In this document: one piece after another, positions 1 to 8,102 of the stretch
Numbering within the stretch: the first letter of the stretch is position 1
Layout of the letters: the number at the start of each line of letters is the position of its first letter
Assembly: GCA_016716235.1 (NCBI GenBank)
Contig: JADJWS010000001.1
Span: forward strand, 1,612,001-1,676,000
DNA: 64,000 bases
Source of the DNA: Candidatus Defluviilinea gracilis
GTDB taxonomy: Bacteria > Chloroflexota > Anaerolineae > Anaerolineales > Villigracilaceae
Direction of reading: 5' to 3'
The notes under the pieces: generated by a model
What the model was told of the DNA's origin: nothing
Databases searched by the model: none
The model's input: only the letters and a program-made list of their open reading frames with translations
Position numbers and translations under genes: made by a program

Positions 1-655
1 CTGAGCCAGCGATGAAGGTGAGGATGGCATAGCGGTGATCGGTTGGTGTGAGAATGAGGAGAATGGAGAGAAGTAGCGCGAGCCAGGTGAAAGACTTGTC
101 GAATGTTGGGGCAACGAAGACCAGCATCAAGGTCAGGAAGGAGGCGAAAACGATCCAGTACAGTGTTTTAAAATTTAACACAAAGGACACGAAGTACACA
201 AAGGAATTCTTTTTTAAATCCCTCGTGACCTTTGTGTCCTTTGTGGTAAGAAAAAGAATTGCGCGTGTGATGCGGTCTATCGAGAGTGATGCGATGGGCC
301 AGGCGGGGATGATCCACAACGGCGGACGTTCGGCGGTGTAGTAATGCCAGAGATTCGTTTGTGTGCCCCACGATTCGATTGCCAGCCCGCCGCAGATGCC
401 AACGAAGATAATGAGCAGGTCGGTTTTGAGGTTTGCCCGCGCGATGATCGTCACCGACATGAACCCAAAGATGCCTAGCAAGAGCCAGTCCATGGTTCGC
501 CACCATGCGCCGTTCCAATCCACGTACTTGAGGTATTCTTCCGCAAGGGGCCACCAGATGTAAACGATCAGGAAGACCGTGAGGATGAACCCGCCGAGGA
601 GTATGGACGAGTCGCGCGTCCAGAAGTTGCGAAGCGTGTTGCGAAGCGTGGACAT
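1..655 (-). CDS. multi-pass membrane protein, partial at left edge
   Basis: The minus-strand frame is open from an ATG at 655-653 to the window edge (about 218 codons), with no stop seen. It encodes several hydrophobic segments (for example SSILLGGFILTVFLIVYIWW near residues 16-35, then LLIIFVGICGGLAI) and conserved-looking WxW-rich loops, so it is an integral membrane protein. I do not recognise the family. A TATAAT lies 7 nt upstream of the ATG with no ribosome-binding site, which suggests a leaderless transcript. A palindromic 'cacaaaggacacaaagg' repeat (175-250) sits inside the frame and adds about 25 polar residues without breaking it. The C-terminus is beyond the window. Confidence 0.6.
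   Translation of the reverse strand, partial: MSTLRNTLRNFWTRDSSILLGGFILTVFLIVYIWWPLAEEYLKYVDWNGAWWRTMDWLLLGIFGFMSVTIIARANLKTDLLIIFVGICGGLAIESWGTQTNLWHYYTAERPPLWIIPAWPIASLSIDRITRAILFLTTKDTKVTRDLKKNSFVYFVSFVLNFKTLYWIVFASFLTLMLVFVAPTFDKSFTWLALLLSILLILTPTDHRYAILTFIAGS
175..250. repeat. word-like inverted repeat inside a coding frame
   Basis: The two imperfect arms read roughly 'aacacaaaggacacgaag' and its complement, separated by an AT-rich loop. It is the same family as the intergenic hairpins at 14646-14730 and 58047-58146. Here it lies within the membrane-protein gene and keeps its frame open. Confidence 0.75.
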
Positions 656-669
656 GGGCGGGATTATAG

Positions 670-1302
670 CAGGGAGATGAAGGCTCAATCGCGGAAGGAA
701 GCGTCGGTGGCGGGACGGGGATGATCTGTTACGAGTTCAAAGGCGGGAGCGGGACGTCATCCCGAAAACTTCCTGAAAAATTCGGCGGGTGGACTGTCGG
801 CGCGTTCGCGCAATCCAATTTTGGGTCGAGGTTTCAATTCACGGTGGCGGGAGCGCCCGTTGGGAATCATTTGAAAGAGGGCGCGGTGTGGTCGGGCGGC
901 GAAAACCCGTATCACGATGACGGCTCGCTGATCGTCGTGCTGGCGACGGACGCGCCGCTGTTGCCGCATCAACTCAAGCGGATCGCAAAACGCGCAACGC
1001 TCGGCATGGCGCGCACGGGCTCGCTGGGCGGCAACGGTTCGGGCGATATTTTTTTCGCGTTCTCGACCGCCAACCCGAACATCGCGCTCGGCAAAGAAAA
1101 CGGACTCGCCGATCTGCGCGCGCTCGATAACGAGCATCTCAATCCGCTGTTCGCCGCGTCGGTCTTTGCGACAGAGGAGGCGATCATCAATTCAATGGTC
1201 GCGGCGGAGGATATGACGGGGCATAACGGTTTCACGGTGAAGGCTCTGCCGCATGAGGAGGCGAGGGAGGTGTTGAGGAGGTACAATAGGTTAAGTAAAT
1301 AA
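670..1302 (+). pseudogene. 5'-truncated P1-family (DmpA-like) aminopeptidase/D-esterase
   Basis: The readable protein matches the C-terminal half of DmpA/ArgJ-fold P1 peptidases: GGGTGMICYEFKGG, then a DDG|SLIVVLATDAPLLPHQLKR segment. In that segment the Gly-Ser pair is the autocleavage site and the Ser (residue 69 from the ATG at 721) is the nucleophile that starts the beta subunit. RTGSLGGNGSGD and FAFSTAN follow. Family members are about 340-370 residues; here homology runs upstream only to about position 676 and a TAG closes the frame at 667-669, so roughly 150 N-terminal residues are absent. The divergent gene starting at 655 abuts the break, so a rearrangement is likely. A short protein starting at ATG 721 could be made, but is unlikely to be active without the alpha-subunit part. 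Confidence 0.7.
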
Positions 1303-1537
1303 TCGGCGGAGTTTTCGATAGTATTCAATTGTCGTATACTTTCCACGGGTATATAATATGTAGGTGTGTACATAAAGATTTATCGAGGGATTATCAGGCA
1401 TTTACCTTACAAAATCCAATGTACTTTGGCTTGATTAGAAACACATTGTGTCGCAAAAAACCATACTTAATTTGAGTTGTTAGTACACACTAATCAATCT
1501 TGAAGATGTCTCACCTAATGAAAGAGGAGATTATGTT
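1303..1537. other. AT-rich intergenic segment
   Basis: I see no credible gene. The segment is clearly more AT-rich than the flanking genes and marks the left edge of the AT-rich island. A GAGGAG ribosome-binding site (1524-1529) precedes the next gene. Confidence 0.5.
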
Positions 1538-2005
1538 ATGAACATTGAATTAATTGCAGCAGCGATTACAACCGCGTTGGCGCCTTTTATGCCGTTTCTG
1601 ATTGAAATTGGAGCGACAACAAGCAAGAAAATAGTAGACGTTGTAAGCGAAAAAAGCGGGGAAGAAGCCTGGAATCTGGCGCAAGAGTTATGGAACAAGA
1701 TAAAAATCTATTTTGAAAATGATGCAGACATAAAAGGTGCAGCTCTTATGGTTTCTGCAAAACCAAAAGACGAATCCCGACAAACTTTATTGGCGGTTGC
1801 ACTTACAGAAAAGTTGAAAGAGAATCCAAAATTGGCACAAGAGTTATTTGATCTATTGGGGGGACAAAGTGCTGTGCAAAGAGTTTTAGCTAATCGCAAA
1901 AGCTGGGTCAAAGATGTGACACAAAAAATAAACGGAAGCGGCGAGCAAACTATTAAAGCAGATAATAACAGTCGAATTCAAGGCGTCAAACAAATTAAAA
2001 AGTAG
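1538..2005 (+). CDS. small helical protein of unknown function (possible adaptor)
   Basis: 155 residues. The N-terminus is hydrophobic/helical (IAAAITTALAPFMPFLIEIG). A helical stretch follows, with an acidic KDESRQTLLAVAL..KLKENPKLAQELFDLLG motif. The C-terminus has a GSGEQTIKADNNSRIQGVKQI strand-like tail. This layout (helical bundle, 'DP..A.EL..LL', then a short GxxN/Q-rich tail) resembles small proteins often found next to STAND or TPR proteins in conflict-type loci; that is recollection, not a search. The RBS GAGGAG is 8 nt before the ATG. It lies 29 nt upstream of the TPR gene, so the two are probably co-transcribed. Its AT-rich codon use differs from genes beyond 4 kb. Confidence 0.6.
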   Translation: MNIELIAAAITTALAPFMPFLIEIGATTSKKIVDVVSEKSGEEAWNLAQELWNKIKIYFENDADIKGAALMVSAKPKDESRQTLLAVALTEKLKENPKLAQELFDLLGGQSAVQRVLANRKSWVKDVTQKINGSGEQTIKADNNSRIQGVKQIKK

Positions 2006-2034
2006 ATTCTTTAGTAGTGATAAAGGAGGTAATG

Positions 2035-3918
2035 ATGGATTCACAAAATGATGATCATACAAAACAGGAAATCAAGGTGGAGCATGGTGTCGTCAAGAAT
2101 GTGATTCAAGCGGTCATTCATTTACCGTCATGGGCGTGGGTAATTGGAGCAATTGTTATTTCGATTGGCTTATGTACTTTTGCTGCAATGTTCAATATAC
2201 CAACATTGCAAACATTTATTCCCACAGAACCTCCATTTGCGACTGCGTCTACTGACCAATCGCTTATTATCATAGCAGATTTTGATAATCGTAGTGATGG
2301 AAAATATGAGGGAATTGACCCAGCACAATACATTTACGAACAATTGAGGGTACAAGCGGAAAAAGATAAATTAGACATAAGAGTTGAACGCCTGCAAGAG
2401 GTGGTTAACGACAATACAGTAAAACCTGTTGGAGAAGCATATAACGCTACACTGATGGTTTGGGGATGGTACGATTCATTAACTATAACGCCACGTATTG
2501 AACGCATAAAAATATTAAAAGGCGATATTTCCAATCGGGAAGGTGCGCAATTAAGCCTTACCGAACCTGATAACGTGACTTTTGGCAAGATATTCACTGC
2601 GGAATTGCCCGCTCAAGCTGGGTATTTAGCCATGTTCACGCTTGGAGCAGATAAATATTTCAACGAACAATTTGATGACGCAATAATTTACATGAACAAC
2701 TCAATTGAATTTGCTGACAAAAGCGGCGAACAGGCAATCGGCACTGAAGAGGCTTATTTTATTCGCGGAAACGCCTTTCTTCACACGGCAGAAGATGACA
2801 ACGCTATTGCCGATTACAATAAGACAATCGAATTAAATCCAGATTATGCGCCAGCCTATAACAACCGCGCGATTGCATATTTTAATAAAGGAATCTTTGA
2901 CCGCGCTATTACAGACAGTAATAATGCAATTGAATTAGATCCAAATTATGCTGAAGCATACACTAATCGCGGAATGGCTTATGTTTACAAAGGCGAATAT
3001 AAGAAGGCGTTTTCGGATCAGAATAAAGCAATCGAATTAAACCCAAATTATTACATAGCTTACAATAATCGCGGGCTGGTTTATTCTTACAAAAATGACC
3101 ATGACCAGGCTATTGCTGATTACGACAAGGCAATTGAACTAAATCCGAATTCAGCAAAAACTTACTCAAACCGCGGGAATGCCTATTTAGCCAAAGGTGA
3201 TTATGATCGCGCCATTGCTGACCATAACAGAGCGATTGAGTTAAATCCAAATTCTGCAGAGTTTTATTACAATCGCGGGAACGTCTATTTGGTCAAAGGG
3301 AGTTACGACCAAGCTATCGCCGACTACAATAAGGCAATTGAATTAGATCCAAATTTTGTTGAAGCCTATAACAATCGCGGGCTGCTTTATTCTCGCAAGG
3401 GCGACCTTGACCAAGCTATTGCTGATTACAGTATGGCGATTGAATTAAATCCAAATTTTGCTACAACTTACCTTAACCGCGGGACTGCTTATGCCAGACA
3501 AGGCGAATATAATCGAGCAATTGTAGACTACGACAAAGCAATTGAACTAAATCCAAATTCTGCCAACGCCTACATGAACCGCGGGCTGGCTTATTCTTAC
3601 ATGGGTGACCATAACCAATCTATTGCTGATTACTCAAATGCAATAAAACTTAATCCAGATAATCCTGATGCTTACAATGGTCGTTGCTGGGAGTATTATA
3701 CTTTGGGCGATTACAACAACGCATTACCCGATTGCGAAAAAGCAGTAGCCATCGCACCAGATACAGACTACATTCTCGATAGTCGCGCTTCAGTCTACGC
3801 GAAGTTAGGGCGCACAGAAGATGCCATCAAAGATTTTGAGCGTATTTTGGAAATTTCCAACGATATAGAGTTGAGAAAACATGCTGAAGATGAATTAAAG
3901 AAATTAAGAGAGCAATGA
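2035..3918 (+). CDS. membrane-anchored tetratricopeptide-repeat protein
   Basis: About 627 residues. The ATG at 2035 is chosen because the AAAGGAGG at 2022-2029 gives 5-nt spacing; the ATG at 2032 and GTG at 2017 are less likely. There is a short cytosolic N-terminus, one TM helix (WAWVIGAIVISIGLCTFAAM, about residues 33-52), then a domain with LIIIADFDN and ATLMVWGWYDS strands. That domain resembles the TolB-N-like module of other TPR proteins. After it come about 12 TPR units with the repeated signature YNNRGxAYxxKGxYDxAIxDYxKAIELNPN. TPR arrays bind partners; no enzymatic motif is seen. Low GC and near-identical repeats suggest a recent acquisition or expansion. The small helical gene just upstream is the likely partner. 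Confidence 0.8.
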   Translation: MDSQNDDHTKQEIKVEHGVVKNVIQAVIHLPSWAWVIGAIVISIGLCTFAAMFNIPTLQTFIPTEPPFATASTDQSLIIIADFDNRSDGKYEGIDPAQYIYEQLRVQAEKDKLDIRVERLQEVVNDNTVKPVGEAYNATLMVWGWYDSLTITPRIERIKILKGDISNREGAQLSLTEPDNVTFGKIFTAELPAQAGYLAMFTLGADKYFNEQFDDAIIYMNNSIEFADKSGEQAIGTEEAYFIRGNAFLHTAEDDNAIADYNKTIELNPDYAPAYNNRAIAYFNKGIFDRAITDSNNAIELDPNYAEAYTNRGMAYVYKGEYKKAFSDQNKAIELNPNYYIAYNNRGLVYSYKNDHDQAIADYDKAIELNPNSAKTYSNRGNAYLAKGDYDRAIADHNRAIELNPNSAEFYYNRGNVYLVKGSYDQAIADYNKAIELDPNFVEAYNNRGLLYSRKGDLDQAIADYSMAIELNPNFATTYLNRGTAYARQGEYNRAIVDYDKAIELNPNSANAYMNRGLAYSYMGDHNQSIADYSNAIKLNPDNPDAYNGRCWEYYTLGDYNNALPDCEKAVAIAPDTDYILDSRASVYAKLGRTEDAIKDFERILEISNDIELRKHAEDELKKLREQ

Positions 3919-4107
3919 TCTGGCATCACCTTATGTGAAGCAATTTCGTCAAGCAGTTTACGAACTGAATAATAAGTCGAAGGGGATTCTAACTTGAAGA
4001 TCAATCATCGGCGAATAAACGTGCAAGAGGAAGATTCCTTGTCTCTTTCTGAAACCTATTGTCCCACCCTCCGTATGTGTTTGTAGTGTTCATTCCATGG
4101 AGTTCTC

Positions 4108-5052
4108 ATGCCCAACATCCTTGAATCCCAAAATCTCGTCAAAAAATACGGAGACTTCACCGCCGTCAAAGGAATCACCTTCGACATCAAAGAGGGAGAG
4201 ATCTTCAGCCTGCTCGGTCCCAATGGCGCGGGGAAGACGACGACCATCTCGATGCTGTCCACGTTATACGCGCCCACGTCTGGCGATGCAACCATCGGCG
4301 GACATTCCGTGACGAAAGACCCGATGGCGGTCAAGCGCGTGATCGGAGTCGTGCCGCAGGATTTGGCTCTGTACGAAGACCTCACCGCAAAAGAGAATCT
4401 CGTCTTCTGGGGGCAGATGTATGGACTCGGTGGCAAGTCCCTCAACAGCCGCGTGGATGAAGTGTTGGAGCAGATCGGTTTGACCGATAAAGCCAAGAAC
4501 CGAGTCAAAACCTATTCGGGCGGGATGAAGCGCCGCGTCAACATCGGCGTGGGTCTGCTTCACAAGCCGCGCCTGCTGTTCATGGACGAACCCACCGTCG
4601 GCATTGATCCGCAATCGCGGCGGGCGATTCTCGATACGGTCAAAGACCTCAACAAACATGGCATGACCGTTCTCTACACCACGCACTACATGGAAGAAGC
4701 CGCCGAACTCTCGAGCCGCGTCGGCATCATAGATCATGGCGAACTCATCGCGCTCGGCACGCAGGACGAACTCACCAAACAAGTCGGCGAAACTGAAACA
4801 CTTATTTTGCATATCGGCGAAAACGAAGACCCCGACGCGCTCGCCAAAGCATTGAGCGGAGTCGAAGGCGTGCAAAAAGCGGATGTGACCGATCACGAGG
4901 TCAGCGTCATCACATCCGATGCGAAAGACATTCTCGCGGCGGTGGTTGGCAAAGCCAACGAGCGCGGCATCAAGATCCGCTCGATTGACATCCGCGAGCC
5001 GAATCTTGAAGCGGTTTTTCTTCACTTAACAGGGAGAGCGCTGAGAGATTAG
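4108..5052 (+). CDS. ABC-2 type transporter ATP-binding protein
   Basis: 314 residues, the usual length of a DrrA/NatA-type ATPase. Visible motifs are Walker A GPNGAGKTTT (about residues 38-47), Q-loop VVPQDLALYEDLT, signature TYSGGMKRR, Walker B LLFMDEPTVGID, and switch His in TTHYMEEA. After the nucleotide-binding domain is the usual C-terminal extension (TLILHIGENEDPD..) ending in EPNLEAVFLHLTGRALRD, typical of the DrrA group. It energises the two ABC-2 permeases downstream (5243-6502 and 6799-7995). GGAG is 5 nt before the ATG. The substrate (drug, lipid or ion) cannot be told from sequence. Confidence 0.93.
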   Translation: MPNILESQNLVKKYGDFTAVKGITFDIKEGEIFSLLGPNGAGKTTTISMLSTLYAPTSGDATIGGHSVTKDPMAVKRVIGVVPQDLALYEDLTAKENLVFWGQMYGLGGKSLNSRVDEVLEQIGLTDKAKNRVKTYSGGMKRRVNIGVGLLHKPRLLFMDEPTVGIDPQSRRAILDTVKDLNKHGMTVLYTTHYMEEAAELSSRVGIIDHGELIALGTQDELTKQVGETETLILHIGENEDPDALAKALSGVEGVQKADVTDHEVSVITSDAKDILAAVVGKANERGIKIRSIDIREPNLEAVFLHLTGRALRD

Positions 5053-5242
5053 AGAGTGGAAAGTAGAGATTGACCCGCTCTCCACCTTCCACTGCCTACT
5101 GTCCACTTTCCAGCCCTCACACATTCCACACGTAAACACGTAGGCACGTAACCTGAAACCTGAAACCCTCAACACACTATGTAACTCGTAACTCCTATCT
5201 CCTATCTCCTATCTCCGAACTCCTAACAACCGGATCCCCCTC
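5053..5242. repeat. intergenic word-like repeats
   Basis: This gap holds no gene. It is filled with degenerate 'ccactttccag', 'cacgtaggcacgtaacctgaaacc' and 'cctatctcctatctcc' words of the sort found at many junctions in this window. Confidence 0.55.
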
Positions 5243-6502
5243 ATGCTCAAACTCCTCCTCATCGGCATCAAAGACCTCAAACTCATGTTCCGCGACCGCG
5301 CCGCGCTCATCTTCATGCTCCTCGCGCCGTTCCTGCTCACCATCGGACTGGGATTTGTGACGGGTCGCTTCAGCGGCGGCTCGACCGGGCTTTCAGACAT
5401 TCCCGTCGTCATCGTCAATTTGGATCAAAAGGAGTTGGGCAACGCGCTCGAAGAATTATTCAACTCCGCCGATCTGGCAGACCTGGTGGAACCGACCACT
5501 TCATCCGACCCCGAGGCGGCTCGCCGATTAATCGACAGCGACCAAGCCTCAGCCGCCATCGTCATCCCACAAGGATTCACCGACAGCGTCATCCCTGCCG
5601 AGGGGACAACGTTCGACTCAACCGCCGTTCAGCCTGCTCCCGTTCAAATCGAAGTGTACGCCAACCCATCGCGTCCGACAGGCGCGGGCATCATCAAAGC
5701 CATCGTAGACGAATTCCTCTCGCGCGTCGAAGAAGGGCGCGTGAGCGGCACGACCTCCCTCGTCGGCTTGATGCAAAGCGGACTGTTGAATCCGCAGGAC
5801 GTGGCGAGCGAAGCGCAAGAGTTATTCGCAAACGTGGACGAATCCGAATCCACCGCCATCACGCTCAAGACCGACACCCAAGGCGCGGAAGCCGTTGAGT
5901 TCGACCTGCTTGCCTACTTCGCGCCGGGCATGGCGTTGATGTTCCTCATGTACACCGTCTCGTACGGCGGACGCTCCATCCTTGCCGAACGCTCGCAAGG
6001 CACTCTTCCGCGCATGTTGATCTCGCCCACCTCCAACGCGCAGGTGTTGGGCGGCAAGGTGTTGGGAATCTTCTTGATGGGCGTCGCGCAGGTCGGCGTT
6101 TTGATCCTCGCCTCTTCGATCTTCTTTCAGGTGCAATGGGGCGACCCGCTTGGCGTTTTGGTTTTGATCCTCGCCGCAGTCTTCGGCGCCACGGGCTGGG
6201 GCATGTTGATCACCGCCTTTGCCCGCACGCCCGCGCAAGTGGGAAGCACAGGCGCGGCGGTCATGCTCATCTTCGGCATCCTCGGCGGAAGTTTCATGAG
6301 CCTTGAAAACTTCCCGCCGTTCATGCAGACCCTCAGCAAGATCACGCCCAACGCCTGGGGCATGGACGGTTTCGTCACCCTCGCCCTCGGCGGCACGTTG
6401 AAGAATCTAACCGAACCCGTCACCGCATTGCTCATCATGGGCGCGTTGTTGTTCGCCGCCTCGGTCGTGTTGTTCAATCGGAATGGGATCGCGCAACAGT
6501 AA
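5243..6502 (+). CDS. ABC-2 type transporter permease (first)
   Basis: 419 residues with ABC-2 membrane topology. One N-terminal TM helix (ALIFMLLAPFLLTIGLGF) follows a FRDR amphipathic segment. A large extracytoplasmic domain spans about residues 45-225. Then come five TM helices starting near YFAPGMALMFLMYTV, with the conserved RSILAERSQGTLPRMLISP coupling helix. It pairs with the ATPase at 4108-5052 and probably forms a heterodimer with the second permease. About 190 nt separates it from the ATPase gene, with no strong ribosome-binding site. Confidence 0.9.
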   Translation: MLKLLLIGIKDLKLMFRDRAALIFMLLAPFLLTIGLGFVTGRFSGGSTGLSDIPVVIVNLDQKELGNALEELFNSADLADLVEPTTSSDPEAARRLIDSDQASAAIVIPQGFTDSVIPAEGTTFDSTAVQPAPVQIEVYANPSRPTGAGIIKAIVDEFLSRVEEGRVSGTTSLVGLMQSGLLNPQDVASEAQELFANVDESESTAITLKTDTQGAEAVEFDLLAYFAPGMALMFLMYTVSYGGRSILAERSQGTLPRMLISPTSNAQVLGGKVLGIFLMGVAQVGVLILASSIFFQVQWGDPLGVLVLILAAVFGATGWGMLITAFARTPAQVGSTGAAVMLIFGILGGSFMSLENFPPFMQTLSKITPNAWGMDGFVTLALGGTLKNLTEPVTALLIMGALLFAASVVLFNRNGIAQQ

Positions 6503-6537
6503 ATCTGACGCAGAGTCTCAGACACTGTTTCTTAAGT

Positions 6538-6615
6538 ACACGGATTTGACGGGTTACACGATCAAACGCGGATTTTTAAATGGTTTTCTCCGTGAACTCC
6601 GTGCTATCCGTGTCC
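6538..6615. repeat. imperfect inverted repeat ('acacggattt..atccgtgt')
   Basis: An intergenic hairpin of the window's word-like repeat class. Its arms are 'acacggatttgacggg' and 'ctccgtgctatccgtgt'. It lies between the two permease genes. Confidence 0.6.
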
Positions 6616-6630
6616 AAAAAAAAGACTTAT

Positions 6631-6712
6631 AGGACTTACGCAGTTGAACCTGTTGCGCCGTAGTTGCACTGCGGCGGCGGCAGTACAACTGCCCGCCAAC
6701 TGCGGAAGTTCT
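6631..6712 (+). mobile_element. 82-bp MITE-like element, copy 1
   Basis: The terminal inverted repeats read 'aggacttacgcagttg' and 'caactgcggaagttct'; the right end is slightly decayed. The element is almost identical, in opposite orientation, to 11511-11592. It has no coding capacity, so an outside transposase must have moved it. Confidence 0.75.
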
Positions 6713-6729
6713 GACTTAAGAAACACTCT

Positions 6730-6780
6730 CAGAGACGCGGAGAAAAAAAAGAATCTCCGAGTCTCGGTGTCTCTGTGGCA
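6730..6780. repeat. short inverted repeat ('agagacgcggag..ggtgtctct')
   Basis: A degenerate hairpin just upstream of the second permease gene, of the same word-like class. It could act as an attenuating or mRNA-protecting stem, but nothing shows that. Confidence 0.5.
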
Positions 6781-6798
6781 AGAAGGTCAAAAACAACC

Positions 6799-7995
6799 AT
6801 GAAGAAAATTTTCGCCATCGCATGGAAAGACGCCATCGTCCGCTTTGCCAGCCCATCGGAGTTGTTGTTCTTCATCATCCTCCCGATCGTGTTCACCTTC
6901 CTGCTCGCCGGTGGGACGCCTTCGAACGACGACGACAACCGCATCCGTGTACCGGTCGTGGATGAATCGCAGACAGCCGTTTCGCAACAGATCATTGACG
7001 AATTGGAGAATTCGACGGCGGTTCGTCCCGAGGTGGTGACGCGCGCCGAGGCGCAGAGTCAATTCGACGACCGTCGCGCCGACGCGGTGTTCATCATCCC
7101 CGCGGGTGTTGACATCGAGGCGCTGCAAAACGGTTCCGCCCAAGTGGAGATGCTCCAACAACCCAGCAACCTCAACGCGGGCATCGCGCAACGCGCCATC
7201 CTCACCGCCATCCGCCGCGTGAGCAGTTCGGTCTCCGCCGCCCAGAATGCGGTGAGGCAACGCGAAGCGAAACAAGCCTTTGCCTCCGACGCGGAGAAAC
7301 AAGCCTATTTCGAAAGTTCGCTCACGCTGGCGCAGGACATTCAAGCCGACGCGCCCGAACGAGTGACCGTCATCGAAGGGACGACGCCCGACCGGGTGAA
7401 TTATGACCCGCGCGCCAACTCTTCGGCGGGACAATTGATCACGTGGGTGTTCATTCCGCTCTTTGGGATTTCAGCCCTGTTTGCAAGCGAACGACAAGGG
7501 GGAACGCTGCGCCGCCTGCTCACCACGCCAACCACGAAAGCGACATTTCTGCTCGGCACGATCTCGGGGCAGGTGGCGATGGCATTGATTCAAATGTTCC
7601 TGCTGGTCGGCTTTGCGATTCTGGCGATGAAATTGAACTGGGGACGCGATCCGCTCGCGTTGTTCGTCATCCTGCTTGCCTCGGCGCTTGCGGCGGCGGC
7701 GTTCGGCGCCACGCTGGGAACGTTCATCAAGACCGAAGCGCAAGCCAGTGGGGTGAGCATCATGTTCGGCATGGTCATGGCGCTCATGGGCGGATGCTGG
7801 TATCCGCTGGAACTATTCCCGACGGCGATTCAAAGCGCGGTGAAAGTGTTGCCAACCACATGGGCAATGCAGGGCATGCTCGATCTCGTTGCGCGCGGCG
7901 GAGGCTTGGTTGATATTCTTCCCGAAGCGGGAGTCTTGCTGGTCTTCGCGGCGATCTTCTTGAGCGTGGGAGTTTGGAGATTTAAGTACGAGTAA
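6799..7995 (+). CDS. ABC-2 type transporter permease (second)
   Basis: 398 residues from the ATG at 6799 (MKKIFAIAWKDAIVRF). An upstream GTG at 6775 only adds non-conserved residues. It has the same topology as its neighbour: one TM helix (LLFFIILPIVFTFLLAGG), an extracytoplasmic domain, then five TM helices from LITWVFIPLFGISALF, with the FASERQGGTLRRLLTTPT coupling segment. It is paralogous to 5243-6502; together with the ATPase it would form a heteromeric exporter. It ends about 40 nt before a strong hairpin. Confidence 0.9.
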   Translation: MKKIFAIAWKDAIVRFASPSELLFFIILPIVFTFLLAGGTPSNDDDNRIRVPVVDESQTAVSQQIIDELENSTAVRPEVVTRAEAQSQFDDRRADAVFIIPAGVDIEALQNGSAQVEMLQQPSNLNAGIAQRAILTAIRRVSSSVSAAQNAVRQREAKQAFASDAEKQAYFESSLTLAQDIQADAPERVTVIEGTTPDRVNYDPRANSSAGQLITWVFIPLFGISALFASERQGGTLRRLLTTPTTKATFLLGTISGQVAMALIQMFLLVGFAILAMKLNWGRDPLALFVILLASALAAAAFGATLGTFIKTEAQASGVSIMFGMVMALMGGCWYPLELFPTAIQSAVKVLPTTWAMQGMLDLVARGGGLVDILPEAGVLLVFAAIFLSVGVWRFKYE

Positions 7996-8032
7996 CACTG
8001 GGCGCAAACAGATATGATTTTCAGTTGCGCGC

Positions 8033-8083
8033 AAACATGAACTCACCCGCGAAAGATGCATTTGGGGGTGAGTTCATGTTTTT
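8033..8083. terminator. bidirectional hairpin terminator
   Basis: A perfect 15-bp-class stem 'aacatgaactcaccc'/'gggtgagttcatgtt' is followed by a T run on the plus strand. It lies between convergent genes: permease (plus) and hutU (minus). Confidence 0.85.
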
Positions 8084-8102
8084 GATGGCTTGGTTGTTTC
8101 GC

